Source: Primula veris
Lineage: Eukaryota > Streptophyta > Magnoliopsida > Ericales > Primulaceae
Assembly (NCBI GenBank): GCA_963682055.1
Contig: OY821750.1
Span: forward strand, 30,698,402-30,762,401
Direction of reading: 5' to 3'
Length of the DNA stretch: 64,000 bases
In this document: positions 11,020 to 23,374 of the stretch, piece by piece
Layout of the letters: each line of letters begins with the position of its first letter
How positions within the stretch are numbered: position 1 is the stretch's first letter
Position numbers and translations under genes: made by a program
Notes under the pieces: model-generated
The model's database searches: none
What the model was told of the DNA's origin: nothing
Seen by the model: only the letters and a program-made list of their open reading frames with translations

Positions 11020-12558
11020 AGAAAAATGAGTGCAGTTTTTTTGAGTTGCACTTCCTGATTTTAAGAAAGTTGTGAATATGAGTGTTTTAAACAATTTTTT
11101 TTTCTTATGAAGCAGTAAAGATCTACACTATCTGATGGACGTATGTAATTTTGACCGAAACACGTTATATCGTGCGTTCTTTATTTATCGCTTCGTTTCC
11201 CCATTTTATTAAATCTTGTTATAAGGAAAACCCGACATTTGTCCTAACAGGTTGAGTAGAATTCTAATAGTACTTTCACTCACGTGTGTACGACGGCTCT
11301 CAAATTCACCCACACCCACTGTTGGGACAAAAAAAACGTCTCTTTTTTTATAAACATTTAATAATTGATGATTATATTTTTATCATGTCTGTGCAGACAT
11401 ACAAGACTACAAGAGTTTGCTGGAAAATTAATATTCTATGAGAGAACATAAAAATTAAGCCGTAGCTTTAAAGCAACAGCTAGCATACCCAAGTGCAGTA
11501 GTGCATAGTCATCTCATCTACGCATTTCTTATGACGAGGTGTACATGTTTGTTTTCGAGCAACTCGTTTTCATCAAGTAGTATCATTTAACATCTGATCA
11601 ATTGACCAATTAGGCGTCTCTTACGGTGATCAATTCACCAGAAAACGTTATTGGTTTCAACTTTGATCATTTCAATCACATTGTGTTTGTTTCGAAAGAT
11701 CATCTCCGGTTCGTGCATATTATACTAAGTAAATGAACTAGCATATTTTGTGATCTTTATTATTTCAGCAACTGCTTTTGGTTTTAATTTGAGGCTTCTA
11801 TGCTTTCGGTTCAGTGCCAAAGTTTGTCAAAATGTACCATATGTTTGTGGTGTTGGTTCCAAGTTAAGATTTTATCATTAGATGATAATTAACAGTTTTT
11901 CCAATCGCATTAAAATTTTATCATTAGATGACAATTAACATTTTTTCCAATCACATTAAGATTTAACCATTAGATGATAGCCAAGTTAGCTTTTATCACA
12001 TGCAAAATGATATATCTATGCTTAAGTTCGTTTGCTTAGACAAACGAAACGCGCGGAAGTTTTTTTAACTTTAGCTCAAAATAATTTATATGCTACGTTG
12101 CATTTACATGCATGCCAAGCATAAGATTAAAATTTCACAATAATTCGTCTACTTGAAGCTTTTACAGAATTACGTCTACTTTCTTTGTTTCCTCACATTT
12201 ACTGTATTTGGTTGTTTTACTACGCGTTAAATGTCAATTAATTTTCTTTAAATCCAAAACAAAATCATAATCTAGTCAAACTTAGACAAAATCATTAATT
12301 TATAACCACTATTTAAAGTACTCAACTCATACATCACACGTCCATTTCCAGAGATTCAACATGGTTATGGTAGTCCATAATCGATTTCAGAAAGGGAGAA
12401 TCATACATTGATTAGAAACCATTATTTAGAAACCAATACTAAGCGATCTAGCTGTTCCAAGAATGAAATTATTTTTCATACGTTTGACAAATGATAAGCG
12501 TACGTGTTGTAATTAATTTGTGAAGTACATTTCGTTGAAAATAAGGTCCCAATTGCTA
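11020..12558. other. Intergenic DNA without recognisable gene
   Basis: AT-rich sequence. A near-repeat (TTTTATCATTAGATGA followed by CAATTAACA) occurs twice near 11870-11970. Nothing else was recognised. Confidence 0.5.
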
Positions 12559-12566
12559 TACATTCA

Positions 12567-13097
12567 CATGGCCGGTTTTGGCCATAGGTTCAAGAGACAC
12601 AGACTTAGAACCCCGAAAACTTATTAATTTTAGAGTCCACATTTCCTGAGTTTAGTATATATATTTAGAATTCAATTTGTAATTATTACTGATATGTTTG
12701 GTTGATGTGGTTGTTATCTTGACTTTGTTTTCTAGGATTGTGGGTTCAAATCTCATCAAATACAATTTTTTGTTTTTCTACATAGATTATTACATTAACC
12801 CTATATTTTTCAGTCTCATATAAATTAATTGAAACATAAAAGGATGGTTTTTTTTTCAAGTATAACATATCTGGTCATTTGTTTTGAGAAAAAAGATATT
12901 TTTTTTTTCCTAATATCATTTTAATTTTTTTTCCTGTGATCTTTAGAGGAAATTACATTAGTATAATTGTATTCTTATGATATGTTCTTATTGTATCATA
13001 CTTAACAAGTTTTAAATAAATTTTCACCATTTTACACCCAAAAAGGCCTCATATCTATGGTTGGGCTCGAGCCCCCGTAACTCTAGAACCGGCCCTA
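12567..13097. mobile_element. Non-autonomous hAT element
   Basis: The left end reads CATGGCCGGTTTTGG and the reverse complement of the right end reads TAGGGCCGGTTCTAG, giving short inverted termini of the GGCCGG hAT type. Flanking octamers TACATTCA (12559-12566) and CACATTCC (13098-13105) agree at six of eight positions, consistent with a decayed 8-bp TSD. There is no transposase frame. Confidence 0.6.
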
Positions 13098-13618
13098 CAC
13101 ATTCCTACAATATTAAAGATTGAAAATGTATGTGAACTGAATGCATTGTATTTTTGACATACAATGCTACAATATATTATCCAATGAGGTACGTCTTAAT
13201 TTTTTTTTTGTCTAGAGCCTGAATTAATCAGTTTCTTTTTGTTCACTTTATAACTTTTGTATGAACGATAATATGAAAGAGAGAGAAAGAAAGAGTTATG
13301 TGAACTGAATTATTTGTCTCTAATAATAATGTTATTAGTGCACTTAAAATTGATAGTGACCTGGATAACTACTGTATTATTCTCACCCTGATGAGCTAAG
13401 AAGTTTTTTTTTCTAGACAATTTCGTCTTTTGGACCGTATAGTAGTTGATAACTTGATATATATTGACATTTTAACGGCAGATATCAACCATATTGTTTG
13501 CACAATAGTATAAAAGAGTATAGTTTATAGCTAGATAATAGCATCATATAAGTGTTATTAGTTATACCCTCTTATTACCATAAATTGTAATATAATTAGT
13601 ATTTTCCTTTATATAATA

Positions 13619-14126
13619 GGAAAAAATACATTTACTACACCAAACTATAGTGCTGTTAACGATTTGGGTACTCACATTTTAAATTTTTCAATTTGGGTAC
13701 CACACTATAATAACTTTCCAATTTAGGTACCACCGTATAAATAAATCACGGAATCATGTCACATAACATTTGACAAACATTAATTTGAGAGGTCAATTTG
13801 ATAATTTTGCATAAAAATATGTCATATTAGAAAAAAAATTCTCCCCAATTTCACACAAAAAAAATTAGCATATAATCCAAATTTTTGTTATGTATGAAAT
13901 TGGGGAAAACGTTTTTATAGGATGACATATTTTTATGCAAAATTGTCAAATTAGTCTCTCAAATTAATGTTTGTCAAATGTCACGTGACATGATTCCGTG
14001 ATTTATTTAGATGGTGATACCTAAATTGAAAAGTTATTATAGTATGGTACCTAAATTGAAAATTTTGAAAAGTGGGTATCCAAATAGTTAAAAACAGATA
14101 GTTTGGTATAATAAACCTATAAAACC
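13619..14126. mobile_element. Foldback MITE, Mutator-like
   Basis: The two arms (about 13619-13860 and 13885-14126) are long imperfect inverted repeats that meet near 13872, so the element could fold into one hairpin. Paired landmarks include ATGTCACGTGACATGATTCC on the right and its counterpart on the left, and ACCAAACTAT near both outer ends. The 13-base string CCTTTATATAATA flanks both sides (13606-13618 and 14127-14139), fitting a Mutator TSD of 9 bp or more. Confidence 0.75.
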
Positions 14127-14322
14127 CCTTTATATAATACTAAATGCAATTTATATAAATAAATAAGTTATAAAGTGGATCGCACGATATTAATAATTCT
14201 ACACCACTTCTTATACTGCAAATAAGCATGTTTATCATCTACTATTATACAACATTTATGTTGTTACGTACTTCAAAGTGCATACTGCTATGCACTTTCT
14301 AAATTTTATAAACAATAGCTAT

Positions 14323-14503
14323 CATGACAATAAAAAAGTTAATTTACCAATAATTTATTTTTTGAAAAATATTGATAAATAGAGTGTTGCTAAATTTTAG
14401 CAACAAAATTATTTGTTGTTTGTTGCTAAAATTTAGTAACACTGAATTTACTAACAATTTTCAAAAACTAAATTGATTGTAAATGAATTTTTTTCTTGTA
14501 GCG
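14323..14503. mobile_element. CACTA-type MITE
   Basis: The left end is CATGACAATAAAAAAG, and the reverse complement of the right end is CGCTACAAGAAAAAAA, close to the CACTACAAGAAAAA terminus of plant CACTA elements. The trinucleotide TAT flanks both sides (14320-14322, 14504-14506). The interior has a palindrome of GTTGCTAAATTTTAGCAAC type, shared with the elements at 17.3, 18.1 and 27.4 kb. Confidence 0.65.
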
Positions 14504-14889
14504 TATGCAATTCAAAATTTTGATAATACAATTTGGAAAAATAATATATACTTTAATTAGAATAATTGTGAACTTTGTGAGGTGGGTACATGTGTGTATG
14601 AGGTTTTTCTTAAAAAAAAAACTCATACATTTAATCGAAATGGTCTGCTAAATGGAAATAACAATACCCTCTCTCAAGTGTATATCAGCATATAAGCACA
14701 CTTGAAGTGCACAACACTAAATATGCATTTTAAAAAAAATCGAGCAATTCATTGATTGCGGTGTTTTTCTCTTTTGCAAAAGCTTTCAATAGTTCCAATA
14801 AGATTAATTTTGCTTTTTACTTTCTTTTTGAAACTTCTTTTTGGATAAGTTGAAGTATTATTATGGTACTGCGTATAGTTCGGCGGTAC

Positions 14890-15262
14890 TGCCTGCGGAG
14901 CTATGTGCATCCCGTCAAGGCGGCAGACTACCTGTCGGAAAGGTAGACATGCCTTCGGAGCTATATGCATCCCACCAAAGCTACGGACTACCTGCCAGAG
15001 ATCCCGAAAGCATGTCAAAGCTCCGTGCTCCCTGCCGAAACTTTAGAAAGTCTGACGGAGCCTCAATGGAGCCTCGTTGAAGCTCACAACAACGGGAGCT
15101 TTAGGCAACTCTCGGAGCTCTGGACAACCTTTTAAGAGCTACGGGACCACTTTAAAGCTATGGATAGCTTGTCGAGGTCTCGTTCGAGCTTGTTAGAGAC
15201 TTGTCGGAGCCGCGCTAGAGCTCGGATAAACTTGTCAGAGATCTGCCGAAGCTCCATCAATA
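14890..15262. repeat. Degenerate GC-rich minisatellite, 20-21 bp period
   Basis: A run of about 18 diverged units close to GGAGCTNNGGACNACCTGTCG, strongly GC-rich against AT-rich surroundings. Because the period is close to 21 bases, open frames with a seven-residue rhythm appear on both strands (for example 14841-15080, plus). They are treated as by-products of the repeat, not genes. It may be a surviving piece of a retroelement untranslated region, but no element ends were found. Confidence 0.7.
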
Positions 15263-15609
15263 ACCGGTGGTGGTGGTGGCCAGATTTGATATAGCGGTGT
15301 GTGTTGTGATGAGTTGTTCAGTGATCCGTTGAAGGATTGTAATTTCGAAGAAAAAGTTTACGGTTATACGCCTTGGTAATAAAGTTTTGCGGTTCAGAAA
15401 TGGCTAGCGGCGCAACTTCTTGATTGCTTGACTTCATTTCATTATTTATAAAATTACAATAAAATGAATTTTGAATTCACGGATTTATTTAGAATTTCTA
15501 GATTACTAAGTACTCTCGTAACTCTCCCCTGCTTCAATCAGGATAAATTGGTCACATACTCTCACGTGCAACATCCTAATTCTAAAAAAAAAAAATGCAT
15601 ATAAGTCAT

Positions 15610-16215
15610 GTATAAGTGATATTTAATTATCAAAAACTCGAATCTCAAAACATTTTTAAAGATTAGTAAATATGCTATATAATGCTACTATATGATACTA
15701 TTTTTTTTTAAACTTTGATACTTGAGAATTCGGAGTTTTGTAAATTAAGTATGTTTTTATACACTAATCAATTGGTATATGCTATTCTTGAGCCTAATAA
15801 TTTTGAGTATATACAAGGCCAATAATTAAATTAACCCATAATCTTAGCAAACCCACATGAAAATACTATCAAATTATTTTGATTGTCAATTAATCAGAAT
15901 TGGCAATGGTATTTAATTATCAAAAACTTGAATATCAAAACATTTTTAAATATTAGTAAATATGCTATAAAATGCTACTACATGATATTATTTATTTTTT
16001 AAAACTTTGATACTACATGATACTCATTATTTGTATCAAATTTTAAACAATACTTGAGAATTCGGGGTTTTGTAAATTAAGTATGTTTTTATACACTAGT
16101 CAATTGGTATATGCTATTCTTGAGCCTGATAATTTTGAGTATATAATTTTGAGTATATACAAGGTCAATAATTAAATTAACCCATAATCTTAGCAAACCC
16201 ACATGAAAATACGAG
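15610..16215. repeat. Tandem duplication of about 290 bp
   Basis: The block 15619-15870 is repeated at 15907-16214. Shared strings include GAGAATTCGG, TAAGTATGTTTTTATACACTA and CCCATAATCTTAGCAAACCC. The second copy carries extra internal bases near 16015-16050 and a short duplication of ATAATTTTGAGTAT near 16129-16156. Confidence 0.85.
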
Positions 16216-16615
16216 CAGTTAATTATTCAGAATTGGCAATGGTGAAGAAAAAATGTCACGTATAATACATAAATTTGCATTGAGTAATTGTTTCCAAGGG
16301 TTACAGCTGTATTACTATTACTAGAAGGGCAAAAATAAAAATTCCTAAATTTTGAATCCAATTAGAAGATAAAAACAGAATATACTGTACCAAGAAATAT
16401 TATTGGATTGCATATTTCAATGGAGTATTTTGAAACCAACCGGATAATATTACAATTCGCTCTATCTGCCTATTCAAAACATATTTTTTCTTTAAAATTT
16501 AATAATTATGGTATAAAAATTGACATACATCAAAAACCCTATAAATTACTTAAATTTAAAGAAACACAAAATTCACCTCATATATGAATAATGTATATGA
16601 TTCTCTAGATTAATA

Positions 16616-16850
16616 CTCCATCCGCCCCTAAACAAATGTCCCCTACAAAAATACGTACAATTTTGATCGATAATTTTTTCATATTTAGATTGCCGGAAAA
16701 ATTTATTTCAAAAGTTAATCACGTAGTTTATGGTTAGAACTATATGATGAAATTTTTAATTTTTTCATTTCGGTAATTTTGATATGAAAATTTTGATTGT
16801 CAAAGTTGCATGTATTTTCGTATGTGATATTTAGTTAGAGACAGAGTGAG
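16616..16850. mobile_element. Stowaway MITE
   Basis: The 235-bp element starts CTCCATCCGCCCCTAAA, and the reverse complement of its end starts CTCACTCTGTCTCTAAC, matching the plant Stowaway terminus CTCCCTCCGTCCC. TA dinucleotides flank both sides (16614-16615 and 16851-16852). The arms pair over most of their length. Non-coding. Confidence 0.8.
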
Positions 16851-17295
16851 TATAATAGTAATAAACTATCATGGGGTCCACATTTTTGTGGTTGTAATAT
16901 TGTTATAATTATTAAAATATAATAAAAAATAATGTAGGGTTATTATAACAAAATTAATAAAGAAGTTGTAATTTTGTGTAAATGTAAACGGTTTCTTAAA
17001 AAAATATAAGTTGTGTTAGGTTTGAGAAAATGGTTGAGATAGCTGGTGTGGATGCTCCTACTTATTAATTAAGACTTCTCTATCACCCAATTAATTAATT
17101 TATTTGAAATAATTGACACGACTAAAGAGTAACACTAGCGTACACACGGTGTATTATAATTTAAATTGCATCATACACTAAAAACTCGATACATATTAAT
17201 AAACTCAATAATAACTGACTTAAAATTAATTCAAAATTAAAAGTAAAAAATTCTATTGGTTGGCACACACTTAATTATAGTGTATCAGCGTGTGT

Positions 17296-17462
17296 ATAGA
17301 AAAAACTAAGATAGCAACAGCTTACTTTTTAAAAACTGTTGGTAGAGTGAGTATCGCTAAATTTTAGCAGCAGTTTAGCAACAATAATTGTTGTTAAACT
17401 GTTACTAAATTTAACGACACTCAATTTAACACCAATTTATCAACAGACGATACCATGGTAGA
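17296..17462. mobile_element. CACTA-type MITE, eroded
   Basis: The interior matches the element at 18124-18295 (ACTAAGATAGCAACAG, GAGTATCGCTAAATTTTAGC, TGTTGTTAAACTGTTACTAA). The terminal bases are eroded and no TSD could be fixed, so the ends are approximate. Confidence 0.5.
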
Positions 17463-18123
17463 TTATCCTTTGTGGGTTTATAATACACTCATGTTGACAA
17501 GTCACATGAAGAATAGTACAATTTCTACTATTTATATGTCTAATGAAGTAGCGTAATGTATCTTGGAAGAATCTAATTATATTGACATGCTTTTGGTAAC
17601 ATATTAAGTTAGCAACTCCTAAAAGCTCAAACATTTAGTAACTAAAAAGATTGTAATTGTTTAAAATCTTCACCCACCACCATGTCACATGCAGTATTGA
17701 TTGGTAGCTTGAATACTTTTATATATGAAATAAAAAATAGAAGAATTAAAATTTTATTTTTTCCAATTGTGTACATTATGAAGGAGCAGTGAAAGAAGAT
17801 GGGAGAGGGACCAACAATATGGGACAAATTTTCACACTCGTTTGGTACAATACATTCATCATCTAGAAATAAATTAGTTAAAAATTTTCATTTTAAATAT
17901 TAAATATATTAGTACAAAAGTTGGTAAATCTGTTAACAGACTCTTTCACACAAATTTTATTCCCCATATTTGGTTGCAGGAAAGATACTTGATTTTAGCA
18001 ATGCTGATGTAGCAAATGACCAGTATCACCGTTATCCAGTAAGCATTCCTAAATTTAGTCGTATATTTAAATTAAATTTCATTACTATGAGTGATAACAC
18101 TACACCATTACTATGAGTGATAA
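17463..18123. other. Intergenic DNA without recognisable gene
   Basis: AT-rich. A 24-base direct duplication (ATTACTATGAGTGATAACAC plus four bases) at about 18081-18131 lies next to the left end of the following MITE. Confidence 0.5.
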
Positions 18124-18295
18124 CACTACAAGAAAAAGTTAAGATAACAACAGTTTACTTTTTGAAAAATGTTGGTAAAACGAGTATCGTTAAATTTTAA
18201 TAACAGTTTGGCAACAAAAACTGTTGTTAAACTTAACAACGCTCATTTTACTATCAGTTTAGCAACAGACGTTCAACTGACATTTTGTTATAGGG
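18124..18295. mobile_element. CACTA-type MITE
   Basis: Starts with CACTACAAGAAAAAG, the canonical plant CACTA terminus. The reverse complement of its end reads CCCTATAACAAAATG. TAA flanks both sides (18121-18123 and 18296-18298), the 3-bp TSD expected of CACTA elements. The interior is palindromic and non-coding. Confidence 0.7.
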
Positions 18296-18439
18296 TAAAC
18301 TTTTGTTTTTCGGTAAGTTATATATAAGTGATAAACAAGTAACAGCAAAAAAGTAATAAGTGTCACGTAACCTATAATATCAGCAGATAAGTTTCGTAAG
18401 GCAGGAAAAGAAGAAGATCATCACTATAAAATAATATTT

Positions 18440-18600
18440 GATTTAGTAAGAGTCAAAAGTTGTTACAAATCTGTCGCTAATTTAAAAAACTGTCACAAAT
18501 CTGTCGCAAATTGACTAAACTGTCACAAAACCGTCACAAAAACCATCGCTAATAAGCTCGTAACAAAAAACACCGTCACTAATCCCGTCGTTATTTGAGT
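18440..18600. repeat. Short tandem motif, CTGTCACAAATCTGTCGC type
   Basis: Variants of TGTCACAAATCTGTCGC occur about five times over 160 bases. This resembles subterminal repeats of plant DNA transposons, but no element ends were identified. Confidence 0.5.
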
Positions 18601-19439
18601 ATTTTTTTTTTATGCATGGGGAGTATTTAAACTAAAACAAGGCTATTGTAGCAAAATTTATGACATTGTATGTCATAGACTTGGTAAATTTTACATTCAT
18701 ATCATCATATGTACAACCTGATCAAGTTACTATAAATATTTAGCTAGCACATAAATTCCAATTTCCACTGGGGTACACTTACAAATATTACAAAAAACGA
18801 TACAAAACAAAATACGTATACATTAAGAAATGAAGAGGAAACTAGCTTCATCTTGGCCATTCAAATACATAGTTGAAAATTCTAAACCTTCACATACTAT
18901 GATGAAAAATCTGGAGGTGAAAAGAAGAAAAGGTAGACAAGCAAAGAAAGAAATGAAACCTTCAAACCCGACACATAAACCAAGAGAAACCCGTCTGCAT
19001 TTCCATACGTCGACAATGCATTTCTAAAACATGGTTAGGAGAAAAGGAATAACAATACTGAAAAATCAATAAAAGTCAAGATTACTAATATATTTATGTG
19101 ATCATATATAGACTAGGAGGAAACTGTTGTTTTATTAATTTGTTTCATAAACTACCGTCAATTTACCCATACATGTCATCATTCTGTACTAGAATTATGA
19201 ATCTTCCATAAGCTCGATTTGTTTCAAATTAATAAACTAAAACTAAAAGTGTTTAAGCACAACAAAGCACTCATCACAAGCCACATGACAGTAACAATTT
19301 CACAAACAACGCAGGTTATGAAGAAGCAACTGAAGTGCATAATAAACAAAGACGAGGAGATAAAAGTTTCAAACGAAACACGGAATAATATCCAATTGAA
19401 ACACTGCAGACAATACGACATTGAAAACATATTTTTTTT

Positions 19440-19561
19440 AAACAAAGCCAGCAAAAGTCTTCAAATTCGCAAAAGTTCTCAGAATTGCTGCAAAGAATGA
19501 TGGCAAACTCATCCCAGGTTATTTTTTCATATGAACAGTCTAAATCTGAATTATTATCCAT
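19440..19561 (-). pseudogene. F-box gene copy with internal deletion
   Basis: The first 20 codons of the F-box gene are preserved (MDNNSDLDCSYEKITWDEFA compared with MDNNSISECSYEQITSDEFA). After about codon 22 the sequence jumps to DNA corresponding to the 3' flank near 4230 in copy 1. The whole F-box and recognition region, copy-1 positions about 4240-5836, is missing. The frame runs on for some 80 meaningless codons to 19316. A non-functional remnant. Confidence 0.85.
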
Positions 19562-20801
19562 CTTCTCATTATTCAATAGAATTACACTCTGCAAAACCCT
19601 ACAACAACATAGAAAATATAATATCAAATATAAGTGCATATAAAGAAAGTGCATGAGATATATACACTTGTTTTTTAAATGCTTCATTAACCAAGTAGAT
19701 TCAGATTGTCTACTCTTTAATTATTACCCAAAAAGAAAATACGCGTAAAAGTATATAGTTTAGTTTTCCTGCATGCATTAATTATAAGGGCATAAATGTT
19801 AACTATATATATGCATAGTCGCTTCAATAAAAGATTCACATAAAATTTAATAAAAGGAAGTTTCTACAATTCCGTTTAAATGATCGAGTGGACTTACACC
19901 TTACAGAAGCATTTCTACAGAGGGGCCGTCTATTTTCCACCTGCCCAATTTTTCTAACATCTTAATTCAAAATGACAAATTCAACCACCTTATCTGTACT
20001 CTTGATACGAACCGTATGTTTTGAGCCCTTAAGAACTTCGGATACACAACAATTCCACCAAGCATTGTTGTACCAAGCCTCAACTTCTTCTAATAGGTTG
20101 AAAGGATCAGCAAGTTGAGTAACCACGGGACCAGGCCTAATATAGTGACAATCAACCACTTCTTTTAAGAGTACCGTTTTATCATCAGCTTTTAATGTTT
20201 TGTACTCGACCATAAATTTTCCATTTTCTCTATTACGCATGACAACTGTTGGGTACCACGTGTCAGAATACCCTTATTCGTCACTCCTAAGCTCAACTTT
20301 CATCCAAATGAAAAATAGATTCGCTTTAACATGTGTTATGTCATTCACTCTCTTTGATTATCCTGATTTGGGTTTGAGTTGTGGTCTCATGAAATCTATA
20401 AATTTTCCATTCAATCATTTTTGATGAGTCCTCAGAGTAAAATGCCCAAACATCTACTCTCTCAAAAAGCTTGAAACAATCAAACCGTTGAATATTTCGA
20501 GGACAAGGTCTAATGTGGAAAACATGTGTTTCTTCTTCAAGCAATTTAGAATCATCCTCGGTTTGAAGTGTCTGGTATTCAATCGTGTATAGCTCTTTCG
20601 ATTTTTTACCAACTATAACTGAAGTGTAGCAAGCACCAAGATAACCTTGTTCATCGCTTTTTTACTTCAGCTAATGTATACCTGAAGCAGATTATCAATA
20701 GGGGAACCCAAACCCCACCCTCCCAATCCCTATGAAGCCTCAGGCCCAACCCCTCCACCTTCACCCTCTCTCTCTCCTCCCCCTCGATCTCCACCACATA
20801 C

Positions 20802-22622
20802 TGTCAAGCCCCAAAATCCGTAAAACGCGGATATCAAGGCATGACTTTTTTTAAATAAAATGAAAGAGAACCTGTTGGTACAAAATTTAAATTTTAAAAG
20901 AAATACTTGAGAGCTAAAGGAACAATTAACGAATAAATAAAATTGTTTGCCAAACGCGGCTACAAGACAAATGGTTTTAACAAAATTATATAAAAAGAAA
21001 TTAACAAATGTAATTTGCCTGTAGGCTACAATCTCAAATAAAAACTAGTCTAAGCGAAAATAAAGCAACTGAAAGATGTCCCGAGCCCATGCGATACTGC
21101 GTTAATACTCATATCCAAACGCCTCAACCTAAATTGTACCTGAAAGACAAAACTTTAACGGTGAGTCTCACGCACATACATAGACGGGACGGCACCACAA
21201 AATACCGTCACTCCATCCCATAAATGCAAGACTCATAACAACAACTATGATAGCAACATATAAAAAGAAATAAAATAACGTCGTACAACAAGATAAATTA
21301 AATAGCTCCAACACACATCTATAGCAAACATGGACCTCTCATGCCACATACCCCAGTCCGTAAGGTAAGTCATTCCCTATCCCCACGGCCTTCTTCTGTC
21401 CCCGAAATTAGGAAGAGACAGAGACTATTGCTAACATTAAAGTAGATTTAAAGTGCGCACTTGGACTCTCATGTCACTCGTCCCAGTCCGTAAGACGAGT
21501 CATTCCCTATTCCCTCGGTCGTCTACTGTCCCCGGAATTAGGAAGAGACAAAGACCATTGCTAACATAAAAATAAATATAGTGCACACTAGGACCTCTCA
21601 TGCCACTCGCCCCAGTCCGTAAGACGAGTCATTCCCTATCCCCACGGCCGTCTACTGTCCCCGGAATTAGGAAGAGACAGAGACCATTGCTACGTATAAA
21701 TATTAAGGGCTCGGCCAATAATATTATACTATTCAAATAACCCAATCTCTTACGTCACTTACGCAATTCTACAAAACACATAAGCATAGATACTAGATTC
21801 ACAACTAGCCAACCAACTTCAACAACATAAAATCTCATTCGGGCATTTTAGCAAACACCTTATATGCGCAATCTAAAACTCATCTTTATTCAACAATAAT
21901 TTACCCAATTCTATCAACAACTATAATAACACATAATCAACACGCAAAACACGCAAACCCATCAATATTCTTATTAATTCGAAATTAATAATTCTAATTT
22001 CTCAACTTCTACAATTCAAATAATAGCATTAAAAGTACAATAAATAAAACTCAATTAACAATTTAAGAACGTAATTAATATAAAAGGCAAAAACTCCCAA
22101 TTTATAATAAACACAAAACCAAAACCTAACATACACCCTCGTCTAGTCGAAATGGATAACCCCCGTTACCTTAGAGCGTAGAGGAGATGCTTCCGGTAGG
22201 AACCCGCTAGTAGTGGTTTTCTCTTCTTCTTCTTCTTCTTCTTCCTTTTCTCTTTTTTTCTCTCTTTTCTCTCTTGTTTTAGGTTACTGTTTTTAAAAGA
22301 AGTGGGCTGATTTGAAGATGTAAAAACTGTTTTGAGAAAGTTTGTGGTAACGAACTATTTGGTCCCTAAAGTTTTAAAAGTTAACTCTAATCCAAAAATA
22401 TTGTTTTACTACTCAAAAATAACAAATGTTTAGAAACAAACCTATTGGATCCTTTTTATTTATAAAATTAGTAACAGGTTTTTAAAATAAAATTTTTCGA
22501 AAGAGTTTCGGTTTTTGGCTAAAAATTAGTTGAGTGACCGGTTTTTGGTAAAATTTGTATAAAACGTTTTTGGATAAATTAAATCATAAATAAAACCATT
22601 TATAAAAATACGGGATATTACA
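20802..22622. mobile_element. Solo LTR (1.82 kb) with 5-bp target-site duplication
   Basis: Starts TGTCAAGCC and ends GATATTACA. CATAC flanks both sides (20797-20801 and 22623-22627). Removing the element and one CATAC rejoins the Agenet reading frame. There is no primer-binding site, polypurine tract or coding sequence, so this is a single LTR left by recombination between two LTRs. The length suggests a Ty3/gypsy element, but the superfamily is not proven. It contains a tandem repeat at 21332-21700. Confidence 0.85.
21332..21700. repeat. Tandem repeat inside the solo LTR, about 130 bp x 3
   Basis: Units begin at 21332, 21463 and 21591 and share CCCCAGTCCGTAAG, GAGTCATTCCCTATCCC and AATTAGGAAGAGACAGAGAC with small differences. 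Confidence 0.9.
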
Positions 22623-22805
22623 CATACATCGACCCCTACTTAATCTCCACCAACCTCCCCGACCTTTACACGCCTTAATGTTGCACGTCCACCCCCTCCC
22701 CCTCTCTAAACCTCCGATGGAGCTCCTCCATTGGCATTGCGGGCCTCATGTGCCCCTTTGGCACATGCTCATTCGATCGGATGGTGTGGTACTTTACGTG
22801 GAGCG

Positions 22806-23374
22806 TGTAACAATCCGGTTCTCCAATCAGACCGCCACCATCTACTTACTACCACCAATACTGTCTGTTTTAGCCCGATTTCATCCTCGATTCTCGGGCC
22901 GCACGACTTTAAAAGGTCTTGGTGATAGTAAGGAGGGTTTCCTTAACTTATATACCATATAGGTACTCACATATCTAGCCAATGTGGGACAATACTTTCT
23001 CTTTAAATCGGCATTTTCCTACGAAAATTCGGCTTCTTACACTCTTCTCCCCTTCAGGCACGACGTCCTCGTCGGGCACGCCGTCTTTTCGGGGGGTGAT
23101 TCACATATCATCGGCTAGATAGCGGCTCTGATACCAATTGTAACGACCCGATCCTCCGACCAGACCGCCACCATCTGCTTACTACCACAAATATTGTCCG
23201 CTTTTGCACGATTTCGTCCTCGCTTCTCAGACCGCACGGCTTTAAAAGGTATTGGTGATAGTAAGGAGGGTTTCCTTAACTTATATACCATATAGGTACT
23301 CACATATTTAGCCGATGTGGGACAATACTTTCTGTTTACACCGGCATTTTTCTATGAAAATTCGGGTTCTTACA
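22806..23374 (-). mobile_element. TRIM retrotransposon (569 bp) in an Agenet exon
   Basis: Two 236-bp LTRs (22806-23041 and 23139-23374) start TGTAA and end TTACA. The 97-bp interior carries, on the minus strand, TGGTATCAGAGC (23125-23136), the primer-binding site for initiator Met-tRNA, two bases from the LTR. It also has a purine tract AAGGGGAGAAGAG (about 23042-23054) next to the other LTR. Flanks GAGCG (22801-22805) and AAGCG (23375-23379) form a near-perfect TSD. The LTRs differ at roughly one base in eight, mostly transitions, so the insertion is old. No protein is encoded, so movement would have depended on enzymes from other elements. Confidence 0.9.

Noticed and set aside
14841..15080. 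79-codon frame with seven-residue rhythm
   Set aside because: Explained by the 20-21-base minisatellite. Frames are open on both strands.
22678..22962. Plus-strand frame of 94 codons
   Set aside because: It is antisense to the Agenet relic and runs into the TRIM LTR. The minus strand gives the recognisable protein.
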